Below, one piece after another: positions 11,663 through 23,180 of a DNA stretch of 64,000 nt (within the stretch, counting starts at the first letter, position 1; each line of letters begins with the position of its first letter). The translations under genes and the position numbers were made by a program. The stretch covers positions 39,006,676-39,070,675 of the forward strand of contig OU862915.1 in assembly GCA_917880885.1 (NCBI GenBank), written 5' to 3'. This stretch comes from Limnephilus marmoratus (taxonomy: Eukaryota > Arthropoda > Insecta > Trichoptera > Limnephilidae). The notes beneath the pieces were generated by a model that searched no databases, had not been told where the DNA came from, and saw only the letters and a program-made list of their open reading frames with translations.

Positions 11663-12085
11663 AACTTTTTTTTACATTAGCTCCACACAGGAGGCACCGA
11701 GGATAACAATTTCCCTAGGGGCCTATGTCATCTTTGAGGATGCTGTGTGGAGGGTTTTTTTAGGGAAATAAAGGAGAAGAAGATATAAGAAGGAAAAGGG
11801 TATGAGGGGTGGGTAGGAATCTGGGGGTCAGTGTGGTCAGGAGTAACGGACGTATGAATCTATTCCTCACACTGCGGTGCGAGGCGAAGGGTTGGAAGAA
11901 TCTGGCTGGAGAGATAAAAAGCCTCCCTCAATCAGTCTCCTCCGATCCAGCCCGCCATGCAGTGGTAGGTCAAACGTATCCGCCACCAAGACCTAGACAA
12001 ACCTCATCCCATGAACCCGGGCACCCCTGCTAAGTCATCAAACGTAGCGAACCACTTGGGTGACCTTTGACAGCGGTGTTGGTTC
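11663..12085 (-). mobile_element. short LINE-derived element
   Basis: T-run, TTAGCTCCACACAGGAG, GAGGATGCTGTGTGGAGG, CTGCGGTGCGAGG and ACGTAGCGAACCACTTGGG are in the usual order. The element's 5' extremity has decayed after GTGTTGGTTCATCC. Confidence 0.75.
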
Positions 12086-12269
12086 ATCCGATTGCGATGA
12101 GACTTTTGGAATTTGATGTGTGCATTCCCGCGATGGTTTCTGAATACAATAATGATCAATCGGGATACAATAATGAACCGGGCGACCGAAGTAGGTGCAC
12201 ATTTCTCGCTTTTTGAAAACTAAATGTACCGGGAATGAATTAATGAGGCGCGAGAGGGGGGGAGGAAAA

Positions 12270-12570
12270 AGCTCCACACAGGAGACCCTGAGGAAAATAA
12301 TTTCCCTCACGGTCATGTCATCTTTGGAGATGCTGGATGGAGGGTTTTTTAAGGCAAAGAAGGAGATGAGAGTTCTGAGAAGGAAAAGGGTTTAAGGGGT
12401 GGGTAGGAATCTGGGGTTCAGTGTGTCCTGGTCATCCGCCTCCAAGACCTAGACAAACCTCACCCCATAAATCCGGGCACCCCTACTAAATCACCAAACG
12501 TAGCGAACCACTTAGGGTGACCTACGGCATGAGTGTTGGTTATCCAATAAAGGTCATCTTTGGGGATTTT
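12270..12570 (-). mobile_element. short LINE-derived element, deletion subfamily
   Basis: Hairpin tail GAGACCCTGAGG and the GTGTGTCCTGG/TCATCCGC junction are as in the 6450 copy. It passes straight into the tandem repeat array, again without the element's outer 5' end. Confidence 0.8.
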
Positions 12571-12574
12571 TATT

Positions 12575-13030
12575 TCTACATAACATTATATACAACGGTT
12601 ACCCGGCATGCGTTGCAAGATCACTGTAACCTCGGGGTCAACTTAACTGTAACGGTTCCATTCCAAGTTCCGGGAAACTACATTATAATGCAAGCGCCTT
12701 GCAAACGTCTGCACTATATTATAACATTATATACAACGGGTTCCCGGCATGCGTTGCAAGGTCACTGTAACCTCGGGGTCAACTTAACTGTAATGGTTCC
12801 ATCCCCATTCCCGGGAAATAACATTTTAAAGCAAGTGCCTGCAATATATAAAATGATATACAACGGTTGCTCGGCATGCGTTGCAAGGTCACTGTAACCT
12901 CATGGTCAACTTAACTGTAATGGTTCTATTCAAATTCCTGGGAAATTACATTTTAATGCAAGCGCTGCACTACATAACATTATATACAACGGGTACACGG
13001 CATGCGTTGCAAGGTCACTGTAACTTCAGG
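12575..13030 (+). repeat. 124-140 bp tandem repeat, 4 units
   Basis: CCCGGCATGCGTTGCAAG-type cores near 12605, 12747, 12872 and 12997 precede the Helitron-like terminus. Confidence 0.85.
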
Positions 13031-13142
13031 TTTCTTCATATATTTAATTTAACACACACTCCTCCTCGCTTCATCCACGTTCACACGCAAATCGCATAAT
13101 TTTTTAACCCGTTAGTTGCATTTTTGCAACGGGCCCCGCTAG
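13031..13142 (+). mobile_element. Helitron-like 3' terminus
   Basis: Same layout as at 4730: hairpin GTTGC ATTTTT GCAAC, spacer GGGCCCCG, CTAG at 13139-13142, then T. Confidence 0.65.
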
Positions 13143-15024
13143 TATATATAGTATTGTTCACTTTGGAGACCCCTCACTTTTTTTGCCGCGCTAAAAACGA
13201 CCACTCTGCCCTTTACGTTTCAACCACCTTAAGGGTCACTTTCGCTCGAAGCGGATTCAGACAGGATCGTGTCCCGATTGAGGACCAGATTTCATACAAA
13301 AAAGATGATTCAGGATTAACAGCGCACCCAACGGCGAAAACTACAATTAGATCTCTCACCGACGAAGAAATTCGGCCTCAGTTATATTTTCTGCCGACAG
13401 GTTCACCCGTTAAAAAATGTCGAATATTTCAGTGCGTCAGAAAAGTTCACCTCCCATACAAAACTGTATTTGCTAGGCATTTATTAATTTTACGGCTTTA
13501 TTGAAAATAACGTAGAAAAATTGACATTTTAAAGGCTCTTTGCGGGAACGCAGATTACAGCGTAAAAAAATATTTTGACCGAGATGTTTTTCAATAAATT
13601 GTAAAAATACAAGTTTTAGAAACTTTTAAAGTTGCGACATGTACCGCATTCCATTCAAAATGTTACACAATTTTGCATTAAAATTCAACATTATTTTGAC
13701 ATTTAAGACATATTCACTTTCATCGACAATGTATAATTATGCGGCCAGTACAAATCGGTGGTTGAGTAGGTACTTAAATTCCTTTCAAATCACAAAAAAT
13801 AACAATTAACAACGTGCTCGATAATCGAGGTAGGTACTGCAGATACTAAATACCTACGTATAAAATGAAATTTGCTAGGGAAATTATTCTCAGTACCTAA
13901 TAATACGGCTTTGCTGAAAGAATTTGACATTTGAAAAGTGCATTACGCCAACGAAGATATCATCAAAAACACACATCCTAATGGAAATGTTTTTGGATAA
14001 TTTCAAGGACTGGAGGTCATAAAACTTTATTATCACATAATTACGGTTGCGATCCATTTAAAATATGTCACAGTTTTGTATTAAACTTTTGACATTTTGA
14101 CAAAAATCAAAGTGAAAATCGTTCCTTCGAGGATGAAAAATTCTGTTGCCAGGTAATGCCAAAGTAGGTAGGTAGGTACTAAATTCGTTGAAAATGTCGT
14201 CGATTTACATGTTTGAAATATTCGGGCAATGCTGCATTCATATAAATCAGAAGTTTTATGATATTGATTTCAAATCAGATGGGTAGGTACCTACTTAATT
14301 CCTTCGAAAATCAAATAAATTGCTATTTTTTTTAATGCTGCATCCACATTTTAAGTCAATAGCTTTAGTTTGGTGAATTTCTATAAATTCAATTACAAAT
14401 GGGCCAGAAGTAGGTACCTACTCAGGTGGGAACGTTATCGATCAAATATTGAGAAAATAATAAAATGAGTTAATTTAAATAACGATGGTCAATTTTTTTG
14501 CCAAATGATGTAGGTGCCTACTTGAACATAGTACGTCGATATAATTATTTTTTCCTTAGGAAAAACAAAGAATGTTGCCATTTTTGCGTACTATTTATTG
14601 CGCTAATTTGTTAAGAAATTAAATAAACTCGATAAAATTATTTTTTCCCAACATAACGTTAATTTCTACAGCGCCATTTCTGCAAAACATCACACCAAGA
14701 TCGCAGTGCTCTATACAAGGAGCACAGAAGTACGAGTAGTTACAATATCAAAATGATTTGAATTAAATTAAATATTTATTGAAAAAAAAAAAATTGTGAA
14801 AAGACGTAGGTACCTAAAATAATTATCTTTTCTGTGATTTTGATTTTGCTGAGGTAATAATATATTGTTAATAATTAAGAATGGTCCAATTTTTTTGACA
14901 AATGGTATAGATACCTACTTGAGTAATGCGCTGGAACTACATTTGTTCTGTAATTGTTATGTACATTTTTAATTAAATTTTGATGTGAATACCTACCGCA
15001 CAAGAGTCCCAACCACTGGAGCCA

Positions 15025-15226
15025 ATGAGACTATCATCTTTGAGGATACTGTGCGGAGGGTTTTTTAAGGGAAATTAAGGAGAAGAAGATATGTGAAGGA
15101 AAAGGGTATGAGGGGTGGGTAGGAATCTGGAGGTCAGTGTGGCCAGGAGTGACGGACGTATGAATCTATTCCTCACACTGCGGTGCAAGGCGAAGGGTTG
15201 GGAGAATCTGGCTGGAGAGGTCAAAA
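15025..15226 (-). mobile_element. short LINE-derived element, partial
   Basis: It starts within the tail at ATCATCTTTGAGGATACTG, preceded by a different AAGAGTCCC...GGAGCCAATGAGAC sequence that recurs in reverse at 52450-52490. It ends at GGAGAGGTC before the shared linker. Confidence 0.65.
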
Positions 15227-15324
15227 GCCTTCCAATAATTATGGTAACAAGGGAAAGGATAAGAGGGAGATATAAGTTAGTGACGTATTTTATATTGTTA
15301 ATGGACTTTTTGTCCGTAAATAAA

Positions 15325-15760
15325 TAAACTATATACAGCGGGTACCCGGCATGCGTTGCAAGGCCACTTTAACCTCGGGGTCCATTAAACTGTAATGGTT
15401 CCATCCCAAATCTCGGAAAACAACATTATAATGCAAGCTCCTGTACTATATAACATTATATACAACGGGTACCTGGCATGTGTTGCAAGGTCACTGTAAC
15501 CTCGGGGTCAACTTTACTGTAATGGTTCCATCCCAATTCCCGGGAAATAAAATTTTAATGCAAGCGCCTGCAATTTATAACATAATATACAACGGGCACA
15601 CGGCATGCGTTGCAAGGTCACTGTAACCTCGGGGTCAACTTAACTGTAATGGTTCCATTCCAATTCCTGGGAAATTACATTTTCATGCAAGCGCTGCACT
15701 ACATAACATTATATACAACGGGTACCCGGCATGCGTTGCAAGGTGACGGTAGCCTCAGGT
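15325..15760 (+). repeat. 120-130 bp tandem repeat, 4 units
   Basis: Cores near 15345, 15475, 15600 and 15728; the same family as the arrays at 4201, 9020 and 12575. Confidence 0.85.
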
Positions 15761-15871
15761 TTCTTCATATATTTAATTAAACACACACTCCTCCTCGCTT
15801 CATCCACGTTCACACGTCAAATCGCATAGTGTTTTAACCCGTTAGTTGCCGCTGCAACGGGCAAAACCTAG
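15761..15871 (+). mobile_element. Helitron-like 3' terminus, abuts LINE
   Basis: Hairpin GTTGC CGCT GCAAC, spacer GGGCAAAAC, and CTAG at 15868-15871. The minus-strand LINE reading frame runs across this border, so the LINE and the Helitron end are directly joined. Confidence 0.65.
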
Positions 15872-18751
15872 TTTATAGTATTGTTGAGCTGTGGTGGTGT
15901 TACAACGCGGGACAGTCATAGAGCCCAGGATATTTGTTCTAATGCTGCTTGAAAAAGGAGTGAAGCTCTCATTATTGAAGCAATCTTTGTGTATTTGTAG
16001 AATTGTAATTTTTTTATAAATAACATGAAGTGAAGGTACTTTAAAATCTTGAAATAATTTGATAGTGGGGTAATCATATGGCTTTTTTAAAATTATTTTT
16101 ATAATTAATTTTTGAATGATTTCCAATGGTAAAAGAGAAGTTTTGAATGCACCGCCCCAACCAACAATTCCATACTGTAGCACTGATTGGATTAAGGAAA
16201 AGTAAATAGTTCTTAACATACTAATATTTAAAATGTTTCGAATTCTAATGAAAATGTACACTAATTTTCTTAGTCTCTCAACTGTTGTGCTGATTTGCAT
16301 CTTCCACTTTATGTTACTGTCTATAGTTACCCCAAGGTATTTAACATTGGTTTTAATAGTGAGTACAGAGCAATCAGGTTTACATATATATGAATTTGAA
16401 TTACAATTATATGAGTGTATACATATATTTAGATTTTCGGGGGTAGCCTTTTTAGTCAGAGTGAAAGGAATTACAAAAGTTTTATCTGTATTTAGAGATA
16501 GTAAATTTTGATCAAACCATTTTTTAATTAAATTTATATCTGATTCCGCCGTTCTCTGAGTTTCATTCCACGTTGATCCCTCAGTTAAAATTGCTGTGTC
16601 ATCAGCGTAAGATATTATTTTGGATTTTATGGTGAGTTTAAAAATATCATTAACATAAATGATAAAGAGAATTGGTCCCAATACTGTTCCCTGCGGGATT
16701 CCAAATTTACTGATTTGAGAATCGCTGAGAAAACCATTTAATTTGACAAATTGCTCTCTATGAAATAGGTAATTTTCGATCCACGTTAGGGCATTATTGG
16801 TTATACCAATTTTCTTTAGTTTAGAGATAAGATTCGAATGTGATATACTGTCAAAAGTTTTTCGTAAGTCGACAAATATTCCAATACATTTTTTTTTGTT
16901 ATCTAAAGATTTATATATTTCAGATGTTAGGTCTACGATAGCATCTTGAGTGCTCAAATTTTCTCTAAAACCATATTGATGTGAATTTAATATATTATTT
17001 TCTTTTATAAATTTGAACATCTGTTTTTTTACAATTTTTTCAAATATTTTTGCAATATTTGAGGTAAGAGAAATTGGCCTATAATTATTACTAAGAAAGG
17101 GGTCACCGGATTTAAAAATGGGAGTAATAATAGTTTTTTTGTAATTTACTGGGAAGTTGCCATTTTCGAAACTTGTATTTATGATGTGTGCCAATGGTTT
17201 ACAAAGTGAATCAGAATTTTTTTTAAGAATTTCTACCGAAATATTGTCATAACCGGGGGAAGAATTACCTTTTAATTGATTAATAGTGTGTTTGATTTCA
17301 TCAGCGTCAGTTCGTTGGAATTATGTTAAGGTATTAAAAGGATTTGAAGGCGATGTATATAGTTCATTATTTTCGATGTTTTTAATTTTAAGTGCTAATT
17401 TTTCACCAACTGATCCAAAATAATTGTTGAAAATATTTGCACATTTCATTGGATCCGTGTTTACATCATAAATTTTGGTATCAATATCTGTAATTTTGTT
17501 TATGTTAGATTTTTTAGGTTTTTTATTGATAATTTCATTGATAGTTAGCCATACCTTTTTATTATTGTTGCCAGCAATATTGATTTTTTCTTTATAGAAA
17601 TCTTCTTTGGTTTTCCGGATAATGTAACACAGTTTATTTCTGAATTTTTTAAAATATTCGTATAGTTTATAGTTTTCTGGAAATTTTTTATGTTCTTTAT
17701 AAATTTTTTCTTTATGTCTTATTGAGATTATGATTCCTTGGGTGATCCACGGTTTTAATTTTTTAAATTTAGTATTTGGAGAGTATTTTATAATGGAAGA
17801 GGAGGATTTTATATGCTTATTTAAGATTGATTCAAAATTAAGTGAACATAAATCGGTGTTATTAGAGGATAGAACAGTTTCCCAATTTTCAGTGTTAAGG
17901 TTTTGTTGTAATTTTTCGTAATTAATAATAGTTTTTGGAAAATTATTGTGGGAGTGATTTTTCACATCTATTTTGTCAGTTTTAAAGGCTACAATGCATG
18001 TGTGATGATCAGTTATATTATTTTTCCAAATAATTGATTTTATTTTTTCAGTTTCATTAGTATTACACCAGATATGATCAATGCATGATGACCTTTGTCC
18101 AAGACATTCTCTCGTATATTTTTTAACGCATGGTTTAAAGTTTAGTTCCGTTAATGTGTTGATATAATCAGTTTTTTCTTTATTTCTATTGTTTTCAAAT
18201 TCATCAGATATATCGATATTGATATCGCCCACAACAAATGCATTTCGAGAACAATTTGTATTTATAATAGATTTCAGATTCTCGGTGAAATTACTAATGC
18301 TCGAGTTATGTGTTCTATATAACGCTATTATATCAAATAAAGTGTTTTTTATATTAATTTGAATATGAAGACAGTTTACAAGATCGATATGTATTTCATT
18401 AACGGAAATATTGTCATGAATACATTTTATAAAAACAATGATTCCGCTATTTTGATTTATTTTGTAAGTTGTAACAAAATTATTGTATCCAGGTAAATTA
18501 TAGGTACCTGAGTAGCCGCTAATTCTGGCTTCTGATAACACAATACAATCCGGTTTATGGGCAAGTTCATTTAATGCGATTGTAAAATGATCAAAATTTT
18601 TACAGACACTTCTGATATTTAAGTGAAGGATTGTTAAGGATTTTGAGAGATTCATTTCTAATAGTATGTTATTACATTCGACACTAGATAAACAAATATC
18701 TTCCGAAATCTTGAAAGATGAATCTATATCTTCAAATAATGAGTCAGACAT
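15842..18751 (-). pseudogene. LINE ORF2, endonuclease-RT, one in-frame stop
   Basis: One reading frame of about 970 codons from the ATG at 18751, interrupted only by TAA at 17321-17323. The first 476 residues are an apurinic-type endonuclease: LHLNIRS, LSEARISG, ALYRTHN, VVGDINID, and TDHHTC near the end of the domain. After the stop the frame continues through RT motifs: NNYRPISLTS, FVDLRKTFDSISH (motif A), FGIPQGTVLGPILF (motif B) and YADD at about residue 715. The C-terminal region after VPRCNTTTAQQYY is missing compared with the related LINE at 35480-37375. The last ten codons and the stop come from the adjacent Helitron-like sequence. In a live element this protein nicks target DNA and reverse-transcribes its own RNA. 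With a stop and a lost C-terminus, this copy is probably inactive. Confidence 0.9.
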
Positions 18752-19146
18752 AAGAGTATTTTAAGAGTATAGAATAATAAAAAATTGATTTTGACATTAT
18801 CGTATTGTTGAGAATGTAATTGAAGGAGAAAAAAAAATATTTTAGGAGAAAAAGTGTTCGTCGAGTTATACATATTAAACAGTAATAGAAAGTATTAACA
18901 AAAACTCTCAATATAAAATACATATTTATCTTAGGTTTACAGTTAGTGAAATAAATATTCATAGAACGACCTGTAACAGTTGTATTTGACATGGTCAAAT
19001 ATTTTCGTATATTGTAAGATGTAATTAATGTATGTAGCAATAATTTTTATTTTAGTTTGCATTTTAAAATCATTTATGCAGTGTAAATATATAATGCGAG
19101 TAATTAGTACGTGAATAGTTACTTATGTATCATACTTCTACTTACT

Positions 19147-20187
19147 TTACGAATAATCGATTTTGTCTTGAGCGATTCTAAGCATTTTAGCACGATATAG
19201 ACATTTAATGCTGGATGCATTGTGATTAGTGTCATAACTTAGTTTGTAGTTTTTGTTTTGAAAAGAACAATTATTACATATAGGATCGGAGTTCTTGTTG
19301 GTACATTGTTGAAAGTTGTGGTTTCCAGAACAGTGGCTACATGTAGCAGCATTTGTTTTATCCAGACATCGGAGCGAAGTGTGACCGAATCGAAAGCAAT
19401 GGAAACATTGCGTGAGTACTTTGGCTTCCTCCACCTTAACCCGCTGGTAGCTGATGTTAACTTTTTGTTTATACAGTAGTAATTGTCTCATGCTGCCACT
19501 AGTTTCGAGGACACAATTTTTTGAATATTTAGTTTTAAATGTTTTTAACATTTTAAGGGAGTCTAAGTCAGGATTCATTTTTAACATTTCCTCCAGGTCC
19601 GGGTTCTGTGCAATTAGGTTTGGTACAATATCATCATCTTGAATATCTTCATGTAGTCCTTTTAGAATGATCCTAGGTTTTCTCTTCTTTACTTCTTCAG
19701 CTTGGATATTACGAAGATTTTCGTTAATCTCTTTTGACAATACTAAAGCATCGTTTTTTTTGGGGCAGTGTATAATCAGTCTATTTTTGCTTATTTTTTT
19801 AACTCCGTTTACTGCAATTTTCAGTTTTGCAGCAGAAATTTTTTTTGTGATTATTTTTTCAATGTCTTCTGATGATTTGTTTTTATCATCCGAAGAAATA
19901 ATAATTGAAAATTTATTTGTATCTTGAGGTAAATTATTTGTTGTTTTGGCTTCGTAACTTACAGGATAACTTCGGTTTCTGTTTTCTAGTCCTTTGGCAT
20001 ATTCTTCAGTTTTCGTTAGCAATTGGTCTTTTAATTTGATTATTTCCTGTTGGTCCGATATTTTTTCTTTGTTTATTGTATTTTCAAGTTGTAGGAATTG
20101 TTTTTCAATCAAATTTTTGATTTTTATTTCTTTGATGTTCTTATATACATCACTCTTTAACGTCTCCAAAATTTCGGTTAACGACAT
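19147..20187 (-). CDS. LINE ORF1, Gag-like zinc-knuckle protein
   Basis: 346 codons, intact. The N-terminal third is rich in Lys, Glu and Ile and looks helical or coiled. The middle (IILKGLHEDIQDDDI) resembles the RRM-like region of Jockey-type ORF1 proteins. The C-terminus has three zinc knuckles between about residues 261 and 329: CFHCFRFGHTSLRC (CX2CX4HX4C), CSHCSGNHNFQQC (CX2CX3HX4C), and a third starting CNNC and ending with HNASSIKC. This arrangement is standard for Gag-like ORF1 of Jockey/CR1-type LINEs, which binds element RNA. ORF2 follows about 395 bases downstream with no recognised feature between them. The ATG at 20187 is the first in frame. Confidence 0.85.
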   Translation of the reverse strand: MSLTEILETLKSDVYKNIKEIKIKNLIEKQFLQLENTINKEKISDQQEIIKLKDQLLTKTEEYAKGLENRNRSYPVSYEAKTTNNLPQDTNKFSIIISSDDKNKSSEDIEKIITKKISAAKLKIAVNGVKKISKNRLIIHCPKKNDALVLSKEINENLRNIQAEEVKKRKPRIILKGLHEDIQDDDIVPNLIAQNPDLEEMLKMNPDLDSLKMLKTFKTKYSKNCVLETSGSMRQLLLYKQKVNISYQRVKVEEAKVLTQCFHCFRFGHTSLRCLDKTNAATCSHCSGNHNFQQCTNKNSDPICNNCSFQNKNYKLSYDTNHNASSIKCLYRAKMLRIAQDKIDYS

Positions 20188-20900
20188 ATTGGAGACCCCA
20201 CTTATTGCGAGCGCAAAGGGTTAGGGCAAGCAGCACCCAACCCAGTAATTAATAATATACTGTCGCGATGCAGCGGTGCAGGCGTACGTTCCGGTTAAGG
20301 TTGAAACGTTGACTGAAGGAGGTTCTTCATGTGATTTACAAGTTAATCCAGTGTGACATCAGGGCCTCCATCCTCAACCACCATCTTAATGTCCGGCCCA
20401 TCACGCCACGACATGAGATGTCATCCGACCTGCAAAGCCCGCAGATGAGATGTGAGACGTCATCCGTCATGTTGACATGAGATGTCATCCGACCTACAAA
20501 GCCCGCAGCACTTTCCGTTCAGGTCCACCCGATCTCTGGTTGCCGAAACCCATCGCGTTCCGCTCCCAGAGTTCATCCTCATCGCCTCAGATTCCTTCCT
20601 GCTACACATATATTCTCTAACTTACTGGACACATAGCCGCCATATCCGTCCTCACAACATCGATTGACCGCCTGGATCAGGTCATCCTCCACCGCCACGG
20701 TGTTGAGCAACACGCTGGCTCCCTGAAGATCTGTGTTCTTCACCGCCGCAGCTATCTCGACCTCATCACTCATCACGACCGAACATCACTGACTACGCAT
20801 CTACACCTCTGTCACTTCACTCCGCATCGACCCTCGCTACGTAGCATCAATGAAGACCGGCCCTACATCGACTGCACGCCTTTCTTTTATCACCCGTCTC
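20188..20900 (-). other. LINE 5' UTR, with direct repeats
   Basis: GC-richer than the coding part. It contains the GACATGAGATGTCATCCGAC-type repeat twice. GATGTCATC is near-palindromic. The upstream limit is uncertain. Confidence 0.5.
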
Positions 20901-20919
20901 TGCCGACATGGAGTCCGTT

Positions 20920-21105
20920 CCCTCACTCTTTTCTTTCCCAGAACTTCCTTGCCTTTCTTTACCTAAAAACCATCCACACAGCATCCCCAACGATGACATT
21001 GGCCCTGAGGGGAGTTAATTTCCTAAGAGCCTCCTGTGTGGAGTTAATGTTAAAAAAAATGCGGCTACTCACGGCGGTATACACACCCGCCTCCCAAATT
21101 TTAAT
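20920..21105 (+). mobile_element. short LINE-derived element 3' tail, then inverted 5' end
   Basis: 20920-21055 reads TTTCCCAGAACTTCC, ATCCACACAGCATCCCC, CCTCCTGTGTGGAGTTAATG and an A-run: the tail in + orientation. It is immediately followed by GCGGTATACACACCCGCC (21078-21105). That is the reverse complement of the element's 5' end, so a second minus-strand fragment abuts it. Confidence 0.65.
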
Positions 21106-23010
21106 TGTCTAATAGTACAGACGTATTCTCGTTTTAACAAGTTTCATTCCCACATTTTTCTACAGTAGGCACTAAGAGCAGTCACCACGGTGTTTAAAGC
21201 TCCGCGTATTTATCAGACTTCGCAATCAAACAAAACGTACCTTCATAAATACATGATTATTCATATTAATGGAGAGCCTCACAATGGAGCCAGTTTTCCC
21301 ATAATTCTTAATACTAAGAACCGTCCTTACTGATTCCTAATTCACTTTTCTTCCAATGAAATACTTCATGGTTATAGTGTACTAAAATTTAATCCCTTGG
21401 AACAAAAAGGTTCCATTATTTGCCATTTTGGCCTGAATCGATTATTTTGCATCAACATTCTTACATGTTTTTTTCTCAAAAGTCTTTTTTAAATGTGTAT
21501 AAGTTTCATGTAAGTTCTATTTAATTCCTCACGCCTCGAACCTATTTTGTCGGAAGGTCAAAATTTTATGCAATAAAATCCAAATAAATGGAATATTTCT
21601 GAACGCATCCGAAAATTAAAAAAAAAAACTATTTTTGAAAGGTGTTGAAATACGCTTTAAAATTTTATGATTAAAAATAATATATCATTAAATTTTTAAA
21701 TGTTAAAAAAAAAATTATGAAAACGTAAAAAAGTTTAAAAATGACTCACCTTACGGTTTCTTCTAACTAAAGTTACTGATAGCGAAAAAAAATAAAAACA
21801 CACACATATTTTATTTGGCAAATGTATCATAAACGTTACAGTCAACTTACTGTTTGGCATTTCATGTAAAAATAATCGCCTAACGAAGAAAATAGATCGA
21901 AAATACGTCATGAATAAACAGTTGGAACATAATGCTCAATCACCATTAATATACACATTTTAATTCACTTAGAATAATTTTACTTCAGAGAGCAGTGGGG
22001 TAATTTAAGTAAGTAATTTAAAAATGTAATAACCCAAATACATGGAGAACCCTAATAATAATAAATACCATAGTGCATTAATATTTGTCAATTAAGCCCT
22101 AAGCAACAAGAAGGGAATAACCCAACATTACCAAAATAAAATATCAGTAATCACAAACCTTTTAAATTATATAAATTCATGTTTATTCATTTGAAGTAAA
22201 AATATCTATTTAATATGTTACATCATTCATAATTTTAATAATAAACTTTATAATTACCTGAGTATGAGACCACTTTTCTGTTCCATACAAATACTATAAA
22301 CAATAGGGCGCTGGACTCCAATCGTCACTTCAGTTTCGGGAGATGGTTTATAAATAACAACTCAAAGACCTTTCGGGTAATGACATAAAATATTTATTTT
22401 CAGACGATTTTTATACTAAATTTTGCGTACACCTGCTTTGAAGAAAAACGTAAACATGTTTTCATTTCTGCATCTGTTGTTTATCTTAATTACTCCAAGT
22501 GTTTGAGGCAGGTGTCCTGTGTGCTCTATTTCGTTTGAATAACAAACTGGTTTGGACATGCGTATTGTTTTCTTGCCTGAGTTGACCTGATTTCTCCAGG
22601 TGGATGAACGCACCTGCTTAAAATGCAGAATTTATCATCAATATAATGTAAGGCATTTTGGTTGCTAAGTGCTTAGTTCTTGAATAACACGTGCGACAGC
22701 CAGCTGTGATTTTTCACGCAAACAAACTGGTTTAGACACGAAGTGTTTTTCTTGCATGGGTTGACCTCATTTCACACCTGTTGTTTGTGATAATGCGAGG
22801 TATTTTGGTTTTTAAATAACACTTGCAGTTTTTCATGTAACATTTCGCAAGAATTGACTTGTCAATAAGTTGATTACTGTTCTCTGATAGACAATAATAC
22901 AGGTGTGGTGACCAGCTGCAAAAGTTTCACGTAAACAAGATCTCATGCATCAAGACGTCTGTTACAACCTGTATGTACCTAAAATTAAAAAAATAACTTA
23001 TAATACCTTA
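21106..23010. other. AT-rich sequence, nothing recognised
   Basis: No coding, terminal or RNA signature was recognised on either strand. Confidence 0.5.
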
Positions 23011-23029
23011 AAATTAACAAAATAGAAAT

Positions 23030-23180
23030 ATTCATTATGTAGAGACAATGTTGTGTACCCCTGCCTAAGAGTGTATAAATACCGTAGCATAAGAATTTCA
23101 ATTACCAGTCTGAAAATGTCCGTAATAGGATGAAACCGGTCCTGGTGAAATATAAATTAGTGGAGGAAAGTACAAAAGTG
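23030..23180 (+). mobile_element. possible Penelope-type terminal remnant
   Basis: TATAAATACCG at about 23076 is followed by TCTGAAAATGTCC, GATGAAACCGGTC (from about 23131) and ATATAAATTAGTGG. The GAAACCGGTC and ATAAAT..AAGTGG elements match the Penelope remnant end at 44188-44220 in order and spacing. Sequence around it has decayed and no coding remnant is adjacent. Confidence 0.4.
23107..23152 (+). ncRNA. degenerate hammerhead-like motif
   Basis: TTACCAG and CTGGTGA can form the open stem I. The core reads CTGAAAA where a hammerhead needs CUGANGA, so the catalytic G is A. GAAA then CCGGTC follow as in the better copy at 44161. One extra T sits between stem I and the core. This is probably a dead ribozyme. 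Confidence 0.35.

Larger units (their letters stand above)
9952..13142 (+). repeat. composite repeat unit C
   Basis: Third unit. It starts with the same tatatattaatgtttggttt lead-in as unit A. The block at 9990-10480 has an internal near-duplication (TTTCACCGACCGCAG at 10048 and 10283). The AT-rich block matches unit A closely, with near-palindromes around AGGTACCTAC at 11377-11425. Two short LINE-derived elements, a tandem-repeat array and a Helitron-like end at 13139-13142 follow. Confidence 0.75.
13143..15871 (+). repeat. composite repeat unit D
   Basis: Fourth and most diverged unit. The lead-in tatatatagtattgtt is shared with unit B. The next block (13157-13700) shares the CGACGAAGAAATTCGGCCTC and CCCATACAAAACTG segments with unit C, but its start reads CACTTTGGAGACCCC. 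AT-rich sequence with several AGGTACCTAC motifs follows. Then come one partial short LINE-derived element, four tandem repeats and the Helitron-like end at 15868-15871. Confidence 0.7.
15872..20900 (-). mobile_element. Jockey/CR1-type LINE, 3'-truncated
   Basis: A two-ORF non-LTR retrotransposon on the minus strand. ORF1 (zinc-knuckle protein) is at 19147-20187. ORF2 (endonuclease plus RT) lies at 15842-18751 and is split by one stop. The 5' UTR extends upstream to roughly 20900 and contains two 35-base direct repeats 64 bases apart (20410-20444 and 20474-20508, core GATGTCATCCGACCTGCAAA). Its 3' end is missing; the sequence stops at the Helitron-like terminus. The upstream limit is estimated, since no target duplication was found. 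Confidence 0.85.

Noticed and set aside
18744..19040. 98-codon frame between LINE ORF1 and ORF2
   Set aside because: No domain; AT-rich intervening sequence with chance openness.
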